From the NCBI RefSeq assembly GCF_000691525.1, contig NZ_JMDW01000009.1:62001-126000 (forward strand): a stretch of DNA of 64,000 bases, in the 5' to 3' direction. Numbering within the stretch: position 1 is the first letter of the stretch; every line of letters starts with the position of its first letter. A program made the position numbers and the translations under genes. Shown in pieces: positions 31,221 to 40,905 of this stretch. This DNA is from Mycolicibacterium neoaurum ATCC 25795 (GTDB lineage Bacteria > Actinomycetota > Actinomycetes > Mycobacteriales > Mycobacteriaceae). Under the pieces are notes generated by a model that made no database searches, was not told where the DNA came from, and saw only the letters and a program-made list of their open reading frames with translations.

Positions 31221-32198
31221 GTGCAGCGGTGGCGGGGCCGGGACGACATCCCCACGGACTGGGGCCGGTGTGTCCTGACGATCGGTGTGTTCGACGGTGT
31301 TCACCGTGGTCACGCCGAGCTGATCAATCGTGCCGTGAAGTCGGGCCGATCGCGCGGGGTTCCCACCGTGCTGATGACCTTCGACCCGCACCCCATGGAG
31401 GTCGTGTTTCCCGGCAGCCATCCGGCGCAGCTCACCACACTGGCCCGGCGGGCCGAACTCGTGGAGGAAACCGGCGTCGACGTCTTCCTGGTGATGCCGT
31501 TCACCGCGGATTTCATGAAGCTCACCCCCGAGCGCTACATCCACGAACTGCTCGTCGAAAGCCTGCACGTGGTCGAGGTCGTGGTGGGGGAGAACTTCAC
31601 CTTCGGGCGGAAGGCGGCAGGCAATGTGGACCTGCTGCGCAAGGCCGGTGAACGTTTCGGATTCGCGGTCGAGGGGATGCGGCTGGTATCCGAGGAATTC
31701 GCCCGCGACGAGTCGGTGACGTTCTCCTCGACCTACATCCGCTCCTGCGTGGACGCCGGCGATGTCGTTGCCGCCGCGGAGGCGCTGGGCCGGCCGCATC
31801 GCGTCGAGGGTGTCGTGGTGCGCGGTGACGGCCGCGGCCGGGGCCTGGGATTCCCGACGGCCAACGTCGCGCCGCCCATGCATTCGGCGATCCCTGCCGA
31901 CGGCGTCTACGCGGCCTGGTTCACCGTGCTGGGACACGGGCCGGTCGTCGGCACGGTGACCCCCGGCGAGCGCTATCAGGCGGCGGTGTCGGTGGGCACG
32001 AACCCGACATTCTCCGGGCGAACCCGCACCGTGGAGGCGTTCGTCCTCGACGCCGAGGCCGATCTGTACGGCCAGCATGTGGCAGTCGATTTCATCGCGC
32101 GCATCCGCGGCCAGGAGAAGTTCGATTCGGTCGAGGATCTGGTGCGCCAGATGGGTGCCGACACCGAGCGGGCGCGCTCGATTCTCGCTGCGGGCTGA
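31221..32198 (+). CDS. ribF: Bifunctional riboflavin kinase / FMN adenylyltransferase
   Basis: Makes FMN and then FAD from riboflavin. 325 residues. The N-terminal nucleotidyltransferase domain has GVFDGVHRGHAEL, and a second motif VSEEFARDESVTFSSTYIR follows. The C-terminal riboflavin kinase domain has GRGLGFPTANV. The GTG at 31221 gives the family length. It is followed after 97 bases by rpsO, the classical truB/ribF/rpsO/pnp neighbourhood. Confidence 0.94.
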   Translation: MQRWRGRDDIPTDWGRCVLTIGVFDGVHRGHAELINRAVKSGRSRGVPTVLMTFDPHPMEVVFPGSHPAQLTTLARRAELVEETGVDVFLVMPFTADFMKLTPERYIHELLVESLHVVEVVVGENFTFGRKAAGNVDLLRKAGERFGFAVEGMRLVSEEFARDESVTFSSTYIRSCVDAGDVVAAAEALGRPHRVEGVVVRGDGRGRGLGFPTANVAPPMHSAIPADGVYAAWFTVLGHGPVVGTVTPGERYQAAVSVGTNPTFSGRTRTVEAFVLDAEADLYGQHVAVDFIARIRGQEKFDSVEDLVRQMGADTERARSILAAG

Positions 32199-32295
32199 GG
32201 TCCTGTTAGTATTCCGTCCCGACCCAGCGTGTGCTGCAGTTCGCGGCGGCCGCGCCTCAGATGTTCCTCGCGGACCTTTTTGATGGAGTTGTTTC

Positions 32296-32565
32296 GTGGC
32301 GCTCACTGCCGAACAGAAGAAGGAAATCCTCGGCCAGTACGGTCTGCATGACACCGATACCGGTTCGCCGGAGGCCCAGGTCGCGCTGCTGACCAAGCGG
32401 ATCCAGGATCTGACCGAACACCTCAAGCAGCACAAGCACGATCACCACTCGCGGCGGGGGCTGCTGCTGCTGGTCGGTCGTCGGCGTCGGTTGCTCAAGT
32501 ACGTCGCACAGGTCGACGTCGAGCGCTACCGCTCGCTGATCGAGCGCCTCGGCCTGCGCCGCTGA
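32296..32565 (+). CDS. rpsO: 30S ribosomal protein S15
   Basis: 89-residue S15, which binds the central domain of 16S rRNA early in 30S assembly. The sequence [16 protein letters not shown], then [16 protein letters not shown] and [21 protein letters not shown], is unmistakable. The start is GTG preceded by TGGAG. The lipoprotein gene downstream appears to overlap its stop. Confidence 0.98.
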   Translation: MALTAEQKKEILGQYGLHDTDTGSPEAQVALLTKRIQDLTEHLKQHKHDHHSRRGLLLLVGRRRRLLKYVAQVDVERYRSLIERLGLRR

Positions 32566-33062
32566 CGCTCCGGACCGCGGCCCTGGCCGCGATCTGCACC
32601 CTCGGGTGTGTGTTGGGGGGACTCACCGGCTGCTCATCGGCCGCCGCCGCAGCGCTGCAGGTCGGCGACTGTCTGAAGGTGGTCGGTACCCCCGATCGCC
32701 CGGATGCCGTCAAGGCCGCCTGTGGAAGCCCGGATTCGACGTTCAAGGTCGTGGCCACCGCGACCTCCAGTGACGGTTGTCCGACCGATGTGGATTCCTA
32801 CTACTCCACACACAGCACCTTCAGCGACACCACCAGCACCATCTGTATGGATGTCGATTGGGTTGTCGGACAATGCATGAGCGTCGATCCCGACAACGGC
32901 CGCGATCCGGTGCGGGTGGATTGTGCCGACACCGCACAGCCGAACCGGCAGCGTGCCACCGAGATCCTGCGCGGCGTGGCCAATGTCGACCAGTGCCGCA
33001 GCGGCATGGGCTACGCCTATGACCAACGCGAGTTCACCGTGTGTGTCGATGACGTGGCCTGA
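32562..33062 (+). CDS. LppU-like lipoprotein
   Basis: Secreted lipoprotein of unknown function in the position of lppU (between rpsO and pnp). The mature part is Cys-rich ([51 protein letters not shown]), suggesting several disulfides. The lipobox is LTGC near residue 24 if translation starts at CTG 32562, in a CTGA overlap with the rpsO stop. This gives a normal signal peptide ([16 protein letters not shown]). The first in-frame GTG (32610) would leave only seven residues before the acylated Cys. The start is therefore uncertain, and it is 166 residues from the CTG. Confidence 0.8.
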   Translation: MTLRTAALAAICTLGCVLGGLTGCSSAAAAALQVGDCLKVVGTPDRPDAVKAACGSPDSTFKVVATATSSDGCPTDVDSYYSTHSTFSDTTSTICMDVDWVVGQCMSVDPDNGRDPVRVDCADTAQPNRQRATEILRGVANVDQCRSGMGYAYDQREFTVCVDDVA

Positions 33063-33326
33063 AGGCGGTCATCACCCGCCGGTGTAACATGAAGATGTTT
33101 TGGGCCACATGTGTTCATGAGCAGGCCCGAGCAACAAGGTGCGGTTCGCGCAGTTCCGCGCGCACCGTCCCTGCGCGTCACAGCAGTGCCCGCCTGTTCG
33201 GGCGGTCTTCGGTAGTGGCTGCCGGGGTGTTCGAACCCCGGCCGCTTCGATCGACGGCCGTAGCCGATTTCAGGGGACCGCTGACGCGTGCACGCGCAAA
33301 ACAGCTGAATACCCAGAAAGGCTGCA
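33063..33326 (+). promoter_or_regulatory. pnp upstream region with structured leader
   Basis: 264 bases without a gene. TAACAT near 33085 could be a -10 element. Further on is a small stem, GCCCG/CGGGC (33188-33203), and a perfect 8-bp hairpin, GCCGGGGT-GTTCGA-ACCCCGGC (33221-33242). AGAAAGG precedes the pnp ATG. Leaders of pnp are structured and autoregulated in other bacteria; whether this one is regulated is unknown. Confidence 0.45.
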
Positions 33327-35582
33327 ATGTCTGCAGTTGAAACCGACGAGGGCGTGTTCGAGTCCACCGCCGTCATCGACAACGGGAGCTTCGGCACCCG
33401 GACCATCCGTTTCGAGACCGGCCGTCTGGCCCGTCAGGCCGCCGGCTCCGTCGTCGCCTACCTCGACGAAGAGACGATGCTGCTGAGCGCCACCACCGCC
33501 AGCAAGTCGCCGAAGGATCATTTCGACTTCTTCCCGCTGACCATCGACGTCGAGGAGCGGATGTACGCCGCCGGCCGGATCCCCGGCTCGTTCTTCCGTC
33601 GTGAGGGACGTCCCTCCACCGACGCGATCCTGACCTGCCGTCTGATCGACCGGCCGCTGCGCCCGACCTTCGTCTCCGGTCTGCGCAACGAGATCCAGGT
33701 CGTGGTGACCGTGCTCAGCCTGGATCCCAAGGATCTGTACGACGTGCTGGCCATCAACGCCGCATCGGCGTCCACCCAGATTTCCGGCCTGCCGTTCTCC
33801 GGCCCGGTCGGCGGCGTGCGTGTCGCCCTGATCTCCACTCCTGAAAACAAGGCCGGCCAGTGGGTTGCGTTCCCGACCGTCGAGCAACTCGAAGACGCCG
33901 TGTTCGACATGGTGGTAGCCGGGCGTAAGGCCGGTGACGACGTCGCCATCATGATGGTCGAGGCCGAGGCCACCGAGAAGGTCATCGAACTGATCGCCGA
34001 CGGCGCCGGTGCCCCCACCGAGTCCGTCGTGGCCGAGGGCCTGGAGGCCGCCAAGCCGTTCATCTCGGCACTGTGCACCGCGCAGGAGGAACTGCACGCC
34101 GCCGCGGGTAAGGCGACCGTGGAGTACCCGCTGTTCCCGGATTACCAGGCAGATGTCTACGAGCAGGTCGCCGCGGTGGCCACCGAGGCGCTCTCGCAGG
34201 CGCTCACCATCGCAGGCAAGGCCGAGCGTGACGACCGCACCGACGAGATCAAGGGCGAGGTGCTCGAGCGCCTGGCCGGTCAGTTCGAGGGCCGCGAGAA
34301 GGAGATCGGCGCCGCCTACCGCTCGCTGACCAAGAAGCTTGTGCGGCAACGCATCCTGACCGACCACTTCCGCATCGACGGTCGTGGCGTCACCGATATC
34401 CGGGCCCTGTCGGCCGAGGTCGCGGTCATCCCGCGGGCGCACGGCAGCGCGTTGTTCGAGCGGGGCGAGACCCAGATCATGGGTGTCACCACCCTCGACA
34501 TGGTCAAGATGGCCCAGCAGATCGACTCGCTGGGGCCCGAGACCTCCAAGCGCTACATGCATCACTACAACTTCCCGCCGTTCTCGACCGGCGAGACCGG
34601 CCGCGTGGGTTCGCCCAAGCGCCGTGAGATCGGCCACGGTGCGCTCGCCGAGCGCGCCCTGGTGCCGGTGTTGCCCAGCGTCGAGGAGTTCCCGTACGCC
34701 ATCCGCCAGGTCTCGGAGGCGTTGGGCTCCAACGGTTCCACCTCGATGGGCTCGGTGTGTGCCTCGACCCTGTCGCTGCTGAACGCCGGTGTGCCGCTCA
34801 AGGCGCCGGTCGCCGGTATCGCCATGGGTCTGGTCTCCGACGACGTCGATGGTGAGCGCAAGTTCGTCACCCTGACCGATATCCTCGGCGCCGAGGATGC
34901 CTTCGGCGACATGGACTTCAAGTGCGCGGGCACCAAGGACTTCGTCACGGCCCTGCAGTTGGACACCAAGCTCGACGGCATCCCCTCGCAGGTGCTCGCC
35001 GGCGCGCTGGCCCAGGCCAAGGACGCTCGGATCACCATCCTGGAGGTGATGGCCGAGGCCATCGACGCCCCCGACGAGATGAGCCCGTTCGCGCCGCGCA
35101 TCACCACCATCAAGGTCCCGGTGGACAAGATCGGCGAGGTCATCGGGCCCAAGGGCAAGATGATCAACTCGATCACCGAGGAGACCGGCGCGTCGATCTC
35201 CATCGAGGACGACGGCACCGTTTTCGTCGGCGCCAGCAATGGCGAGGCCGCGCAGGCCGCGATCGACAAGATCAATGCCATCGCCAATCCGCAGCTGCCC
35301 AAGGTGGGGGAGCGGTTCCTGGGAACGGTGGTCAAGACCACCGACTTCGGAGCGTTCGTCTCGCTGTTGCCGGGTCGTGACGGTCTGGTGCACATCAGCA
35401 AGCTGGGCCGTGGCAAGCGCATCGCCAAGGTCGAGGATGTCGCCAAGGTCGGTGACAAGATGCGTGTCGAGATCGCCGATATCGACAACCGCGGAAAGAT
35501 CTCGCTGGTGCTGGTCGACGAGGAGAGCTCGACGAGCGCCCCGGAGACCGAGGCGGCCGAGCCCGCCGGCGCGGAAGCGTAG
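33327..35582 (+). CDS. pnp: Polyribonucleotide nucleotidyltransferase (PNPase)
   Basis: 3'-to-5' phosphorolytic exoribonuclease and polymerase in mRNA decay. 751 residues: two RNase PH domains (second with [14 protein letters not shown] and [12 protein letters not shown]), a KH domain ([20 protein letters not shown]) and an S1 domain ([26 protein letters not shown]), followed by a short acidic tail. Length and order match the mycobacterial enzyme (also called gpsI). A strong terminator follows, separating it from the Rieske fusion gene; in M. tuberculosis pepR is the next gene. Confidence 0.97.
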   Translation: MSAVETDEGVFESTAVIDNGSFGTRTIRFETGRLARQAAGSVVAYLDEETMLLSATTASKSPKDHFDFFPLTIDVEERMYAAGRIPGSFFRREGRPSTDAILTCRLIDRPLRPTFVSGLRNEIQVVVTVLSLDPKDLYDVLAINAASASTQISGLPFSGPVGGVRVALISTPENKAGQWVAFPTVEQLEDAVFDMVVAGRKAGDDVAIMMVEAEATEKVIELIADGAGAPTESVVAEGLEAAKPFISALCTAQEELHAAAGKATVEYPLFPDYQADVYEQVAAVATEALSQALTIAGKAERDDRTDEIKGEVLERLAGQFEGREKEIGAAYRSLTKKLVRQRILTDHFRIDGRGVTDIRALSAEVAVIPRAHGSALFERGETQIMGVTTLDMVKMAQQIDSLGPETSKRYMHHYNFPPFSTGETGRVGSPKRREIGHGALAERALVPVLPSVEEFPYAIRQVSEALGSNGSTSMGSVCASTLSLLNAGVPLKAPVAGIAMGLVSDDVDGERKFVTLTDILGAEDAFGDMDFKCAGTKDFVTALQLDTKLDGIPSQVLAGALAQAKDARITILEVMAEAIDAPDEMSPFAPRITTIKVPVDKIGEVIGPKGKMINSITEETGASISIEDDGTVFVGASNGEAAQAAIDKINAIANPQLPKVGERFLGTVVKTTDFGAFVSLLPGRDGLVHISKLGRGKRIAKVEDVAKVGDKMRVEIADIDNRGKISLVLVDEESSTSAPETEAAEPAGAEA

Positions 35583-35604
35583 TTCGACAGCGTCATTTCG
35601 ACAG

Positions 35605-35639
35605 ACATGCCCCGGTGCCCACACGGCATCGGGGCATGT
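35605..35639 (+). terminator. Intrinsic terminator of pnp
   Basis: ACATGCCCCGGTGCC / GGCATCGGGGCATGT, a 15-bp stem with a single G-T pair and a 5-base loop, 22 bases after the pnp stop, followed by the T-containing tract TTCCGTTTCTT. Confidence 0.8.
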
Positions 35640-35658
35640 TCCGTTTCTTGCGAAAGAA

Positions 35659-35686
35659 TGTGACCAGCAAGCGCTTTCCGTATGCT
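35659..35686 (+). promoter_or_regulatory. Promoter of the Rieske fusion gene with LacI-like palindrome
   Basis: TGTGAC (35659-35664) and TATGCT (35681-35686), 16 bases apart, form a plausible promoter. Between them lies AGCAAGCGCTTTCC (35666-35679), containing the palindrome AAGCGCTT. It matches the LacI operator of the sugar island at 11 of 14 bases, including the whole GCGCTTTCC part. Confidence 0.4.
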
Positions 35687-35731
35687 GACGGCTGTGGAGC
35701 CCCGCTGGGTGGACTTGCTCGGCGCACAGCA

Positions 35732-37378
35732 ATGAGGAGTGCCGCTTTGCCCTCGGTCGCCGAGAAGTACGAAACGACGATCCGGCTGACCGATCTGGTG
35801 ACCGGCGTTCCGCATCCCCTGACCCTCGCCGGGGTCGACCTGGTCCTGGTCCGGCGCGCCGACGATTCGGTGTCGGCTCTCTACGGGCGGTGCGCACATC
35901 GTGGTGTCCGCCTCGCTGATGGTCACGTCGAGGGTGCGCACCTGGTCTGCGGTGTGCACGGTTGGCGCTACGACCTGGACTCCGGGGTGTCGCCGGTGAA
36001 CAATTCGGTGGCCCTGGCCACGTTCGACACCACCGTGCGTGACGGGTACGTGGCGATCGATGCGGCGGCGGTGCGGGCCCATGCGGCAGGCCATCCGCAC
36101 TCCCAGGACGGTGGCTACCAGGCGGAATTCTCCGATCGGGCACCGACATCCGAGGAGCCCTACGTCGCCGATATCCAGGAACTGGCCGAGCACGGACTAT
36201 CTCGGCTGGGAATGCACGGCAAGACCGGCGCCATGGGGGTACCGCGTTCGGAGCTGCCGTCGTGGGACAGCATCCAGTTCGTCACCGCGCAGCTGGCGCG
36301 CCCGCCGCTTCTCGACGGTGAGCCGGTGGACACCGACGTGGTCATCGGGCCGGCGGCAGCCAAGCCGCTCGCCCTCGACATCCCGCTGTTCGTCACCGAT
36401 ATGAGTTTCGGGGCGTTGTCGCAGGAGGCCAAGGTCGCCCTGGCATCCGGCGCCGAACTCGCAGGCACCGGAATCTGTTCCGGTGAGGGCGGCATGCTTC
36501 CCGAGGAGCAGCAGGCCAACTCCAGGTACTTCTACGAGCTTGCCTCCGGCCGGTTCGGTTGGAGTTTCGAGCGGCTCGACGTCGTGCAGGCGTTTCACTT
36601 CAAGGGTGGCCAGGCAGCGAAAACCGGTACCGGTGGCCATCTTTCGGGGAAGAAGGTGGTCGGCAAGATTGCCGAGGTGCGCGGCCTTGCCCCCGGGACG
36701 GATGCCATTTCACCCGCCCGATTCCCGGACTGGACGACGGTCGGTCAGTACGCCGACTTCGCTGCCGAGGTCCGCGCCCGATCCGGGGGCATTCCGATCG
36801 GCTACAAGATGAGCGCCCAGCGCATCGAGGAAGATATCGATGCCGCGCTCGAGATCGGGGTGGACTACCTGATCATCGACGGGCGCGGTGGCGGTACGGG
36901 TGCGGCGCCGCTGATCTTTCGGGAGAACATCTCGGTGCCGACCATCCCCGCTCTCGCGCGGGCGCGTCGGCACCTCGATCGCTGCGGCAAGTCCGGCGAG
37001 GTGACCCTGGTGGCGACGGGTGGTATCAGGACGGCCGCCGACATGGCCAAGGCGATGGCGCTCGGCGCGGACGCGATCGCGCTGGCCAACTCGGCGCTGC
37101 AGGCGATCGGATGCGTCGGCATGCGGGCCTGCGGCAGCAACAACTGTCCGGTGGGCATCGCGACCCAACAGCAACACCTGCGCGACCGGCTCGACGTCCA
37201 GGTCGCGGGACAGCGTCTGGCACGGTTTCTTCAGGCATCGGTCGATCTGATGTCGGTGCTGGCCAGGGCGTGTGGCCACCGGCGACTCGCCGATTTCGAT
37301 ATCTCCGACCTGGTGACCTTCGACCGCGACATGGCCTACCTGAGCGGGGTGCCCTACGCCGGTGTGATGCCCCTGTGA
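35732..37378 (+). CDS. Rieske [2Fe-2S] / glutamate synthase-like FMN domain fusion
   Basis: 548-residue fusion. Residues 10-100 are a Rieske domain with Cys54-His56 and Cys73-His76 as cluster ligands. From about residue 130 it is a glutamate-synthase-type FMN TIM barrel (VTDMSFGALSQEAKVALASGA; GKTGAMG; FHFKGGQAAKTGTGGHLSGKK; DGRGGGTGAAP) ending with a 3Fe-4S motif (CVGMRACGSNNCP, about 460-472). It has no glutaminase domain, so it is not a full glutamate synthase; archaeal-type GltS-like oxidoreductases are nearest. GAGGAG lies 7 bases before TTG 35747, an alternative start. It sits between pnp and pepR and has its own promoter. Substrate unknown. Confidence 0.85.
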   Translation: MRSAALPSVAEKYETTIRLTDLVTGVPHPLTLAGVDLVLVRRADDSVSALYGRCAHRGVRLADGHVEGAHLVCGVHGWRYDLDSGVSPVNNSVALATFDTTVRDGYVAIDAAAVRAHAAGHPHSQDGGYQAEFSDRAPTSEEPYVADIQELAEHGLSRLGMHGKTGAMGVPRSELPSWDSIQFVTAQLARPPLLDGEPVDTDVVIGPAAAKPLALDIPLFVTDMSFGALSQEAKVALASGAELAGTGICSGEGGMLPEEQQANSRYFYELASGRFGWSFERLDVVQAFHFKGGQAAKTGTGGHLSGKKVVGKIAEVRGLAPGTDAISPARFPDWTTVGQYADFAAEVRARSGGIPIGYKMSAQRIEEDIDAALEIGVDYLIIDGRGGGTGAAPLIFRENISVPTIPALARARRHLDRCGKSGEVTLVATGGIRTAADMAKAMALGADAIALANSALQAIGCVGMRACGSNNCPVGIATQQQHLRDRLDVQVAGQRLARFLQASVDLMSVLARACGHRRLADFDISDLVTFDRDMAYLSGVPYAGVMPL

Positions 37379-37469
37379 GTGGCCGGTGGATGGCTCGAAC
37401 TACGGGTGGGCCGCGTGTGGGTGCCCGACAGGCATACGGCAACATGGGTCGCCGCAGAGAGGAGCGCCG

Positions 37470-38756
37470 ATGTCGACGGCAGTGCGCCGAACAGACCTAC
37501 CCGGCGGCTTACGGGTGGTCACCGAGCACCTCCCGTCGGTGCACTCGGCGTCGGTGGGTGTCTGGGTAGGTGTCGGTTCGCGCGATGAGGGCGCCACGGT
37601 GGCCGGTGCTGCGCACTTCCTTGAGCATCTGCTGTTCAAGTCCACGCCCACCCGGTCGGCGGTGCAGATAGCGCAAGCCGTCGATGCGGTGGGCGGTGAA
37701 CTCAATGCGTTCACCGCGCGCGAACACACCTGCTATTACGCCCATGTGCTCGATTCCGATGTGGAACTGGCCGTCGATCTGGTGGCCGACGTGGTCCTGC
37801 GAGGTCGCTGCGCCGCCGAGGACGTCGAGGTGGAGCGCGATGTCGTGCTCGAGGAGATCGCGATGCGCGACGACGACCCCGAGGACACGCTCGGCGATGT
37901 GTTCCTGTCGGCCATGTTCGGCAATCACCCGGTCGGCAGACCGGTGATCGGCACCGTCGATTCGATCTCGGCCATGACACGCACCCAGCTGCACTCGTTC
38001 CACATGCGGCGCTACACACCGGAACGGATGGTGCTGGCGGTGGCCGGCAACGTCGACCACGACCACATCGTCGGACTGGCCACGGAGTACTTCGGTCCGC
38101 GACTGTCGCGCGATCGTGTTCCGGCCCCGCACCGCAAAGGCACCGGACGGGTGCCGGGGGCACCCTCGCTGGAACTGGTCAGCCGGGATGCCGAGCAGAG
38201 TCACCTGTTGGCCGGTGTGCGCAGTCCGGGCCGCTACTGGGAGCATCGCTGGGCGCTGTCGGTGCTGAACACCGCGATCGGCGGAGGATTGAGCTCGCGG
38301 CTGTTCCAGGAGATCCGGGAGAGTCGCGGGCTGGCCTATTCGGTGTACTCGAGTGTGGACACGTTCTCCGACGCCGGCGCCTTCTCGGTGTACGCGGCCT
38401 GCTTGCCCGAACGGTTCGACGAGGTGGTGCGATTGGCCACCGACGTGCTCGCCGATGTGGCACGTGACGGCATCACCTCCTCGGAGTGCGCGATCGCCAA
38501 GGGCTCGTTGCGTGGTGGGCTCGTGCTGGGGCTGGAGGACTCGAGTTCCCGGATGCACCGGATCGGGCGCAGTGAACTCAACTTCGGAGCGCACCGCAGC
38601 ATCGCCCAAACTCTGGAGCAGATCGACGCCGTCACTCTCGACGAGGTCAACGCCGTCGCGCGTCGCTTACTGTCGAAACCCCTCGGTGCGGCGGTGCTCG
38701 GTCCGTACAAATCCAAAAGGTCCCTACCGCAGCGCCTTCGAGATATCCCGGGGTAG
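37470..38756 (+). CDS. pepR: Zinc protease, M16 family (PepR)
   Basis: 428-residue M16B peptidase related to mitochondrial processing peptidase. The inverted zinc motif HFLEH lies near residue 47, with the further Glu in the [12 protein letters not shown] region. The C-terminal M16 domain contains [24 protein letters not shown], as in active family members. The ATG at 37470 follows AGAGGAG. In M. tuberculosis it directly follows pnp; here the Rieske fusion intervenes. Confidence 0.93.
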   Translation: MSTAVRRTDLPGGLRVVTEHLPSVHSASVGVWVGVGSRDEGATVAGAAHFLEHLLFKSTPTRSAVQIAQAVDAVGGELNAFTAREHTCYYAHVLDSDVELAVDLVADVVLRGRCAAEDVEVERDVVLEEIAMRDDDPEDTLGDVFLSAMFGNHPVGRPVIGTVDSISAMTRTQLHSFHMRRYTPERMVLAVAGNVDHDHIVGLATEYFGPRLSRDRVPAPHRKGTGRVPGAPSLELVSRDAEQSHLLAGVRSPGRYWEHRWALSVLNTAIGGGLSSRLFQEIRESRGLAYSVYSSVDTFSDAGAFSVYAACLPERFDEVVRLATDVLADVARDGITSSECAIAKGSLRGGLVLGLEDSSSRMHRIGRSELNFGAHRSIAQTLEQIDAVTLDEVNAVARRLLSKPLGAAVLGPYKSKRSLPQRLRDIPG

Positions 38757-38773
38757 TGGGTTACAGTCGGGTG

Positions 38774-39667
38774 ATGCGCCTGTCACGACGCGAGCTGTTG
38801 ATCGGCGGTCTGACGCTGGTGGCGGTGGGGTCGGTCGCCGGTTGCGCGGACGATACCGCGCTGGCCGCCCCGACGACCGCGCTGCCCGAGCGGATCCGCG
38901 ATCTGGAGGCTCGGCACAATGCCTTCATCGGTGTATTCGGGATGAACCTGGACTCCGGGATGTCCGTTCGGCACCGCGCCGAAGAACCGTTCGCGATGTG
39001 CTCCACGTTCAAGACCTATGCGGCGGCGGCGGTGTTGAGAAGGGTGGCCGAGGGTGAACTCTCCTTGGACAAGCCTGTTTTCGTCGATCCGGCGGGGATC
39101 CTTCCGAACTCTCCGGTGACCGAGGAGCGTGCCGGTGGGCAGATGACACTGGCCGAGCTGTGCCAGGCCGCGCTGCAACGCAGCGACAACCTGGCTGCCA
39201 ACCTGCTGCTCGCCACACTCGGCGGCCCGCGCGCGATCACCGATTTCGCGCGCAGCATCGGTGATGACAAGACTCGGTTGGACCGCTGGGAGACCGATCT
39301 GAACTCGGCGATCCCCGGCGATCCGCGCGACACCAGCACGCCCGAGGCGCTGGGTACCGGATATCGAAATCTGTTGGCGGGTGACGCTTTACCACCCGCG
39401 CAGCGTGATCTTCTCGACGGTTGGATGCGGGCCAACCAGACGTCGAGCATGCGGGCGGGTCTGCCGCCGGACTGGACGACTGCGGACAAGACCGGCAGCG
39501 GTGATTACGCCACTACCAATGACGTGGGTATCGCCTACGGACCGGGCGGCTCTCGCGTTCTGTTGTCGATCATGACCCGAACGCAGTCCGCCGATCCCGA
39601 CGCCGAAGGGCTGCGGCCGGTGATCGGTGAGATCGCCGCGCTGGTCCTACCGGATCTGCTCGCCTGA
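38774..39667 (+). CDS. Class A beta-lactamase (Tat-exported lipoprotein, BlaS-like)
   Basis: 297-residue serine beta-lactamase. Catalytic motifs are STFK at 77-80, SDN at 137-139, Glu173 in RWETDLN (the Glu166 equivalent) and KTG at 239-241. The N terminus [12 protein letters not shown] has a twin-arginine (Tat) motif, and VAGC ends at Cys24 as a lipobox, so it is probably folded before export and lipid-anchored. The position between pepR and ald matches blaS of M. smegmatis rather than blaC of M. tuberculosis. It hydrolyses penicillins and cephalosporins by family; the spectrum cannot be read. Confidence 0.93.
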   Translation: MRLSRRELLIGGLTLVAVGSVAGCADDTALAAPTTALPERIRDLEARHNAFIGVFGMNLDSGMSVRHRAEEPFAMCSTFKTYAAAAVLRRVAEGELSLDKPVFVDPAGILPNSPVTEERAGGQMTLAELCQAALQRSDNLAANLLLATLGGPRAITDFARSIGDDKTRLDRWETDLNSAIPGDPRDTSTPEALGTGYRNLLAGDALPPAQRDLLDGWMRANQTSSMRAGLPPDWTTADKTGSGDYATTNDVGIAYGPGGSRVLLSIMTRTQSADPDAEGLRPVIGEIAALVLPDLLA

Positions 39668-39685
39668 CCCGCAGCCGCCCGACAT

Positions 39686-40813
39686 TCAGGCAAGCAGTGC
39701 CGCGGGGTCGGTGAACGGCAGGTCGAGATCGCCGGCCACCTGCTCGGAGAGCAGCGCGCCTTCATGGGTGGACAGGCCCTTCGCCAGTGCCGGGTCGGCG
39801 CGGCAGGCCTCCCGCCAGCCCTTGTCGGCCAGCTTGAGCACGTAGGGCATGGTGGCATTGGTCAATGCATACGTCGATGTCCGGGGCACGGCGCCGGGCA
39901 TGTTGGCGACGCAGTAGAACACGGTGTCGTGGACGGCGAAGGTCGGGTCGTCATGGGTGGTTGGACGGGAGTCCTCGAAACAACCGCCCTGGTCGATGGC
40001 GATGTCGACGAGCACCGCGCCGGTCTTCATCTGCGCCACCGTCGAGTTGGTCACCAGTTTGGGAGCTTTGGCGCCGGGCACCAGCACGGCACCGATCACC
40101 AGATCGGCCTGTTTCACCGCGTCTTCGAGGTCGAGGCTGGACGAGTACCGGGTCTCGATTGCGCCGCCGTATTCGGCATCGATCTTGCGCAGGGTGTTGA
40201 TGTTGAGATCGAACACGGTGACGTGGGCGCCCATGCCCCATGCCACGGCGGCGGCGTTGTCGCCGGCCATGCCGCCACCGATCACGACAACCCGCGCGGG
40301 CGCGACGCCGGGGACCCCACCCATCAGCACACCGCGACCACCCTGGGTACGCATCAGGTGGTACGCGCCGACCTGTGCGGCCAGACGTCCGGCGACCTCG
40401 CTCATGGGGGCCAGCAGGGGGAGCGCGACCGATCCGTCCGATCCGGTGGTCTGCACGGTCTCGTAGGCGATGGCGGTGGTGCCGGAGGCCATCAGCGCAT
40501 CGGTGCACGGCCTGGACGCGGCCAGATGCAGGTAGGTGAACAGCGTTTGGCCCTGTCGCAGCCGCGCGTACTCGGCTTCGATGGGTTCTTTGACCTTGAG
40601 GAGCAGATCCGCATCGGCCCAGACCTTTTCGGCGCTCTCGACGATCTGGGCACCGGCGGCCTTGAAGTCGTTGTCGGTGATGGCCGAGCCTGCGCCCGCG
40701 CCGGCCTGGATGATGACGTCGTGACCGCGCTTGGTCAGCTCGGCCACCCCGGCGGGCGTGATCGCGACGCGGTATTCGTTGTTCTTGATCTCGGTCGGGA
40801 TGCCGACGAGCAT
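39686..40813 (-). CDS. ald: L-alanine dehydrogenase
   Basis: NAD-dependent reversible oxidative deamination of alanine to pyruvate and ammonia, induced in redox and nutrient stress in mycobacteria. 375 residues. It begins [18 protein letters not shown], with catalytic Lys in LKVKEP and His in YLHLAASR, and the NAD motif in [13 protein letters not shown]. The ATG at 40813 is standard; the longer frame would enter the regulatory region. It is convergent with the beta-lactamase and divergent from aldR. Confidence 0.96.
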   Translation of the reverse strand: MLVGIPTEIKNNEYRVAITPAGVAELTKRGHDVIIQAGAGAGSAITDNDFKAAGAQIVESAEKVWADADLLLKVKEPIEAEYARLRQGQTLFTYLHLAASRPCTDALMASGTTAIAYETVQTTGSDGSVALPLLAPMSEVAGRLAAQVGAYHLMRTQGGRGVLMGGVPGVAPARVVVIGGGMAGDNAAAVAWGMGAHVTVFDLNINTLRKIDAEYGGAIETRYSSSLDLEDAVKQADLVIGAVLVPGAKAPKLVTNSTVAQMKTGAVLVDIAIDQGGCFEDSRPTTHDDPTFAVHDTVFYCVANMPGAVPRTSTYALTNATMPYVLKLADKGWREACRADPALAKGLSTHEGALLSEQVAGDLDLPFTDPAALLA

Positions 40814-40851
40814 GATGGCTCCTAAAGTCTGGGATGTACGATCAAGTGTGA

Positions 40852-40880
40852 ATAAACATCGGTAAGCACACAATGTTTAT
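40852..40880. promoter_or_regulatory. Inverted repeat between ald and aldR (candidate AldR site)
   Basis: ATAAACAT (40852-40859) and ATGTTTAT (40873-40880), perfect 8-bp arms separated by 13 bases, in the 92-base divergent intergenic region. The AT-rich dyad fits binding by an Lrp-family octamer. Confidence 0.6.
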
Positions 40881-40905
40881 GTCGATAATTCGCTAAGCTC
40901 GCAGC

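Noticed and set aside
33221-33242. Possible tRNA T-arm (GTTCGAACCCC) before pnp
   Set aside because: No acceptor, D or anticodon arm fits around it; the stem pairs as a simple hairpin.
33270-36149. 959-codon minus-strand frame antisense to pnp
   Set aside because: Low-complexity His/Gly/Asp-rich translation without domains, opposite a clear PNPase gene.
35732-37378. Call as glutamate synthase large subunit
   Set aside because: It lacks the glutaminase domain and has a Rieske domain; only the FMN/3Fe-4S core is shared.
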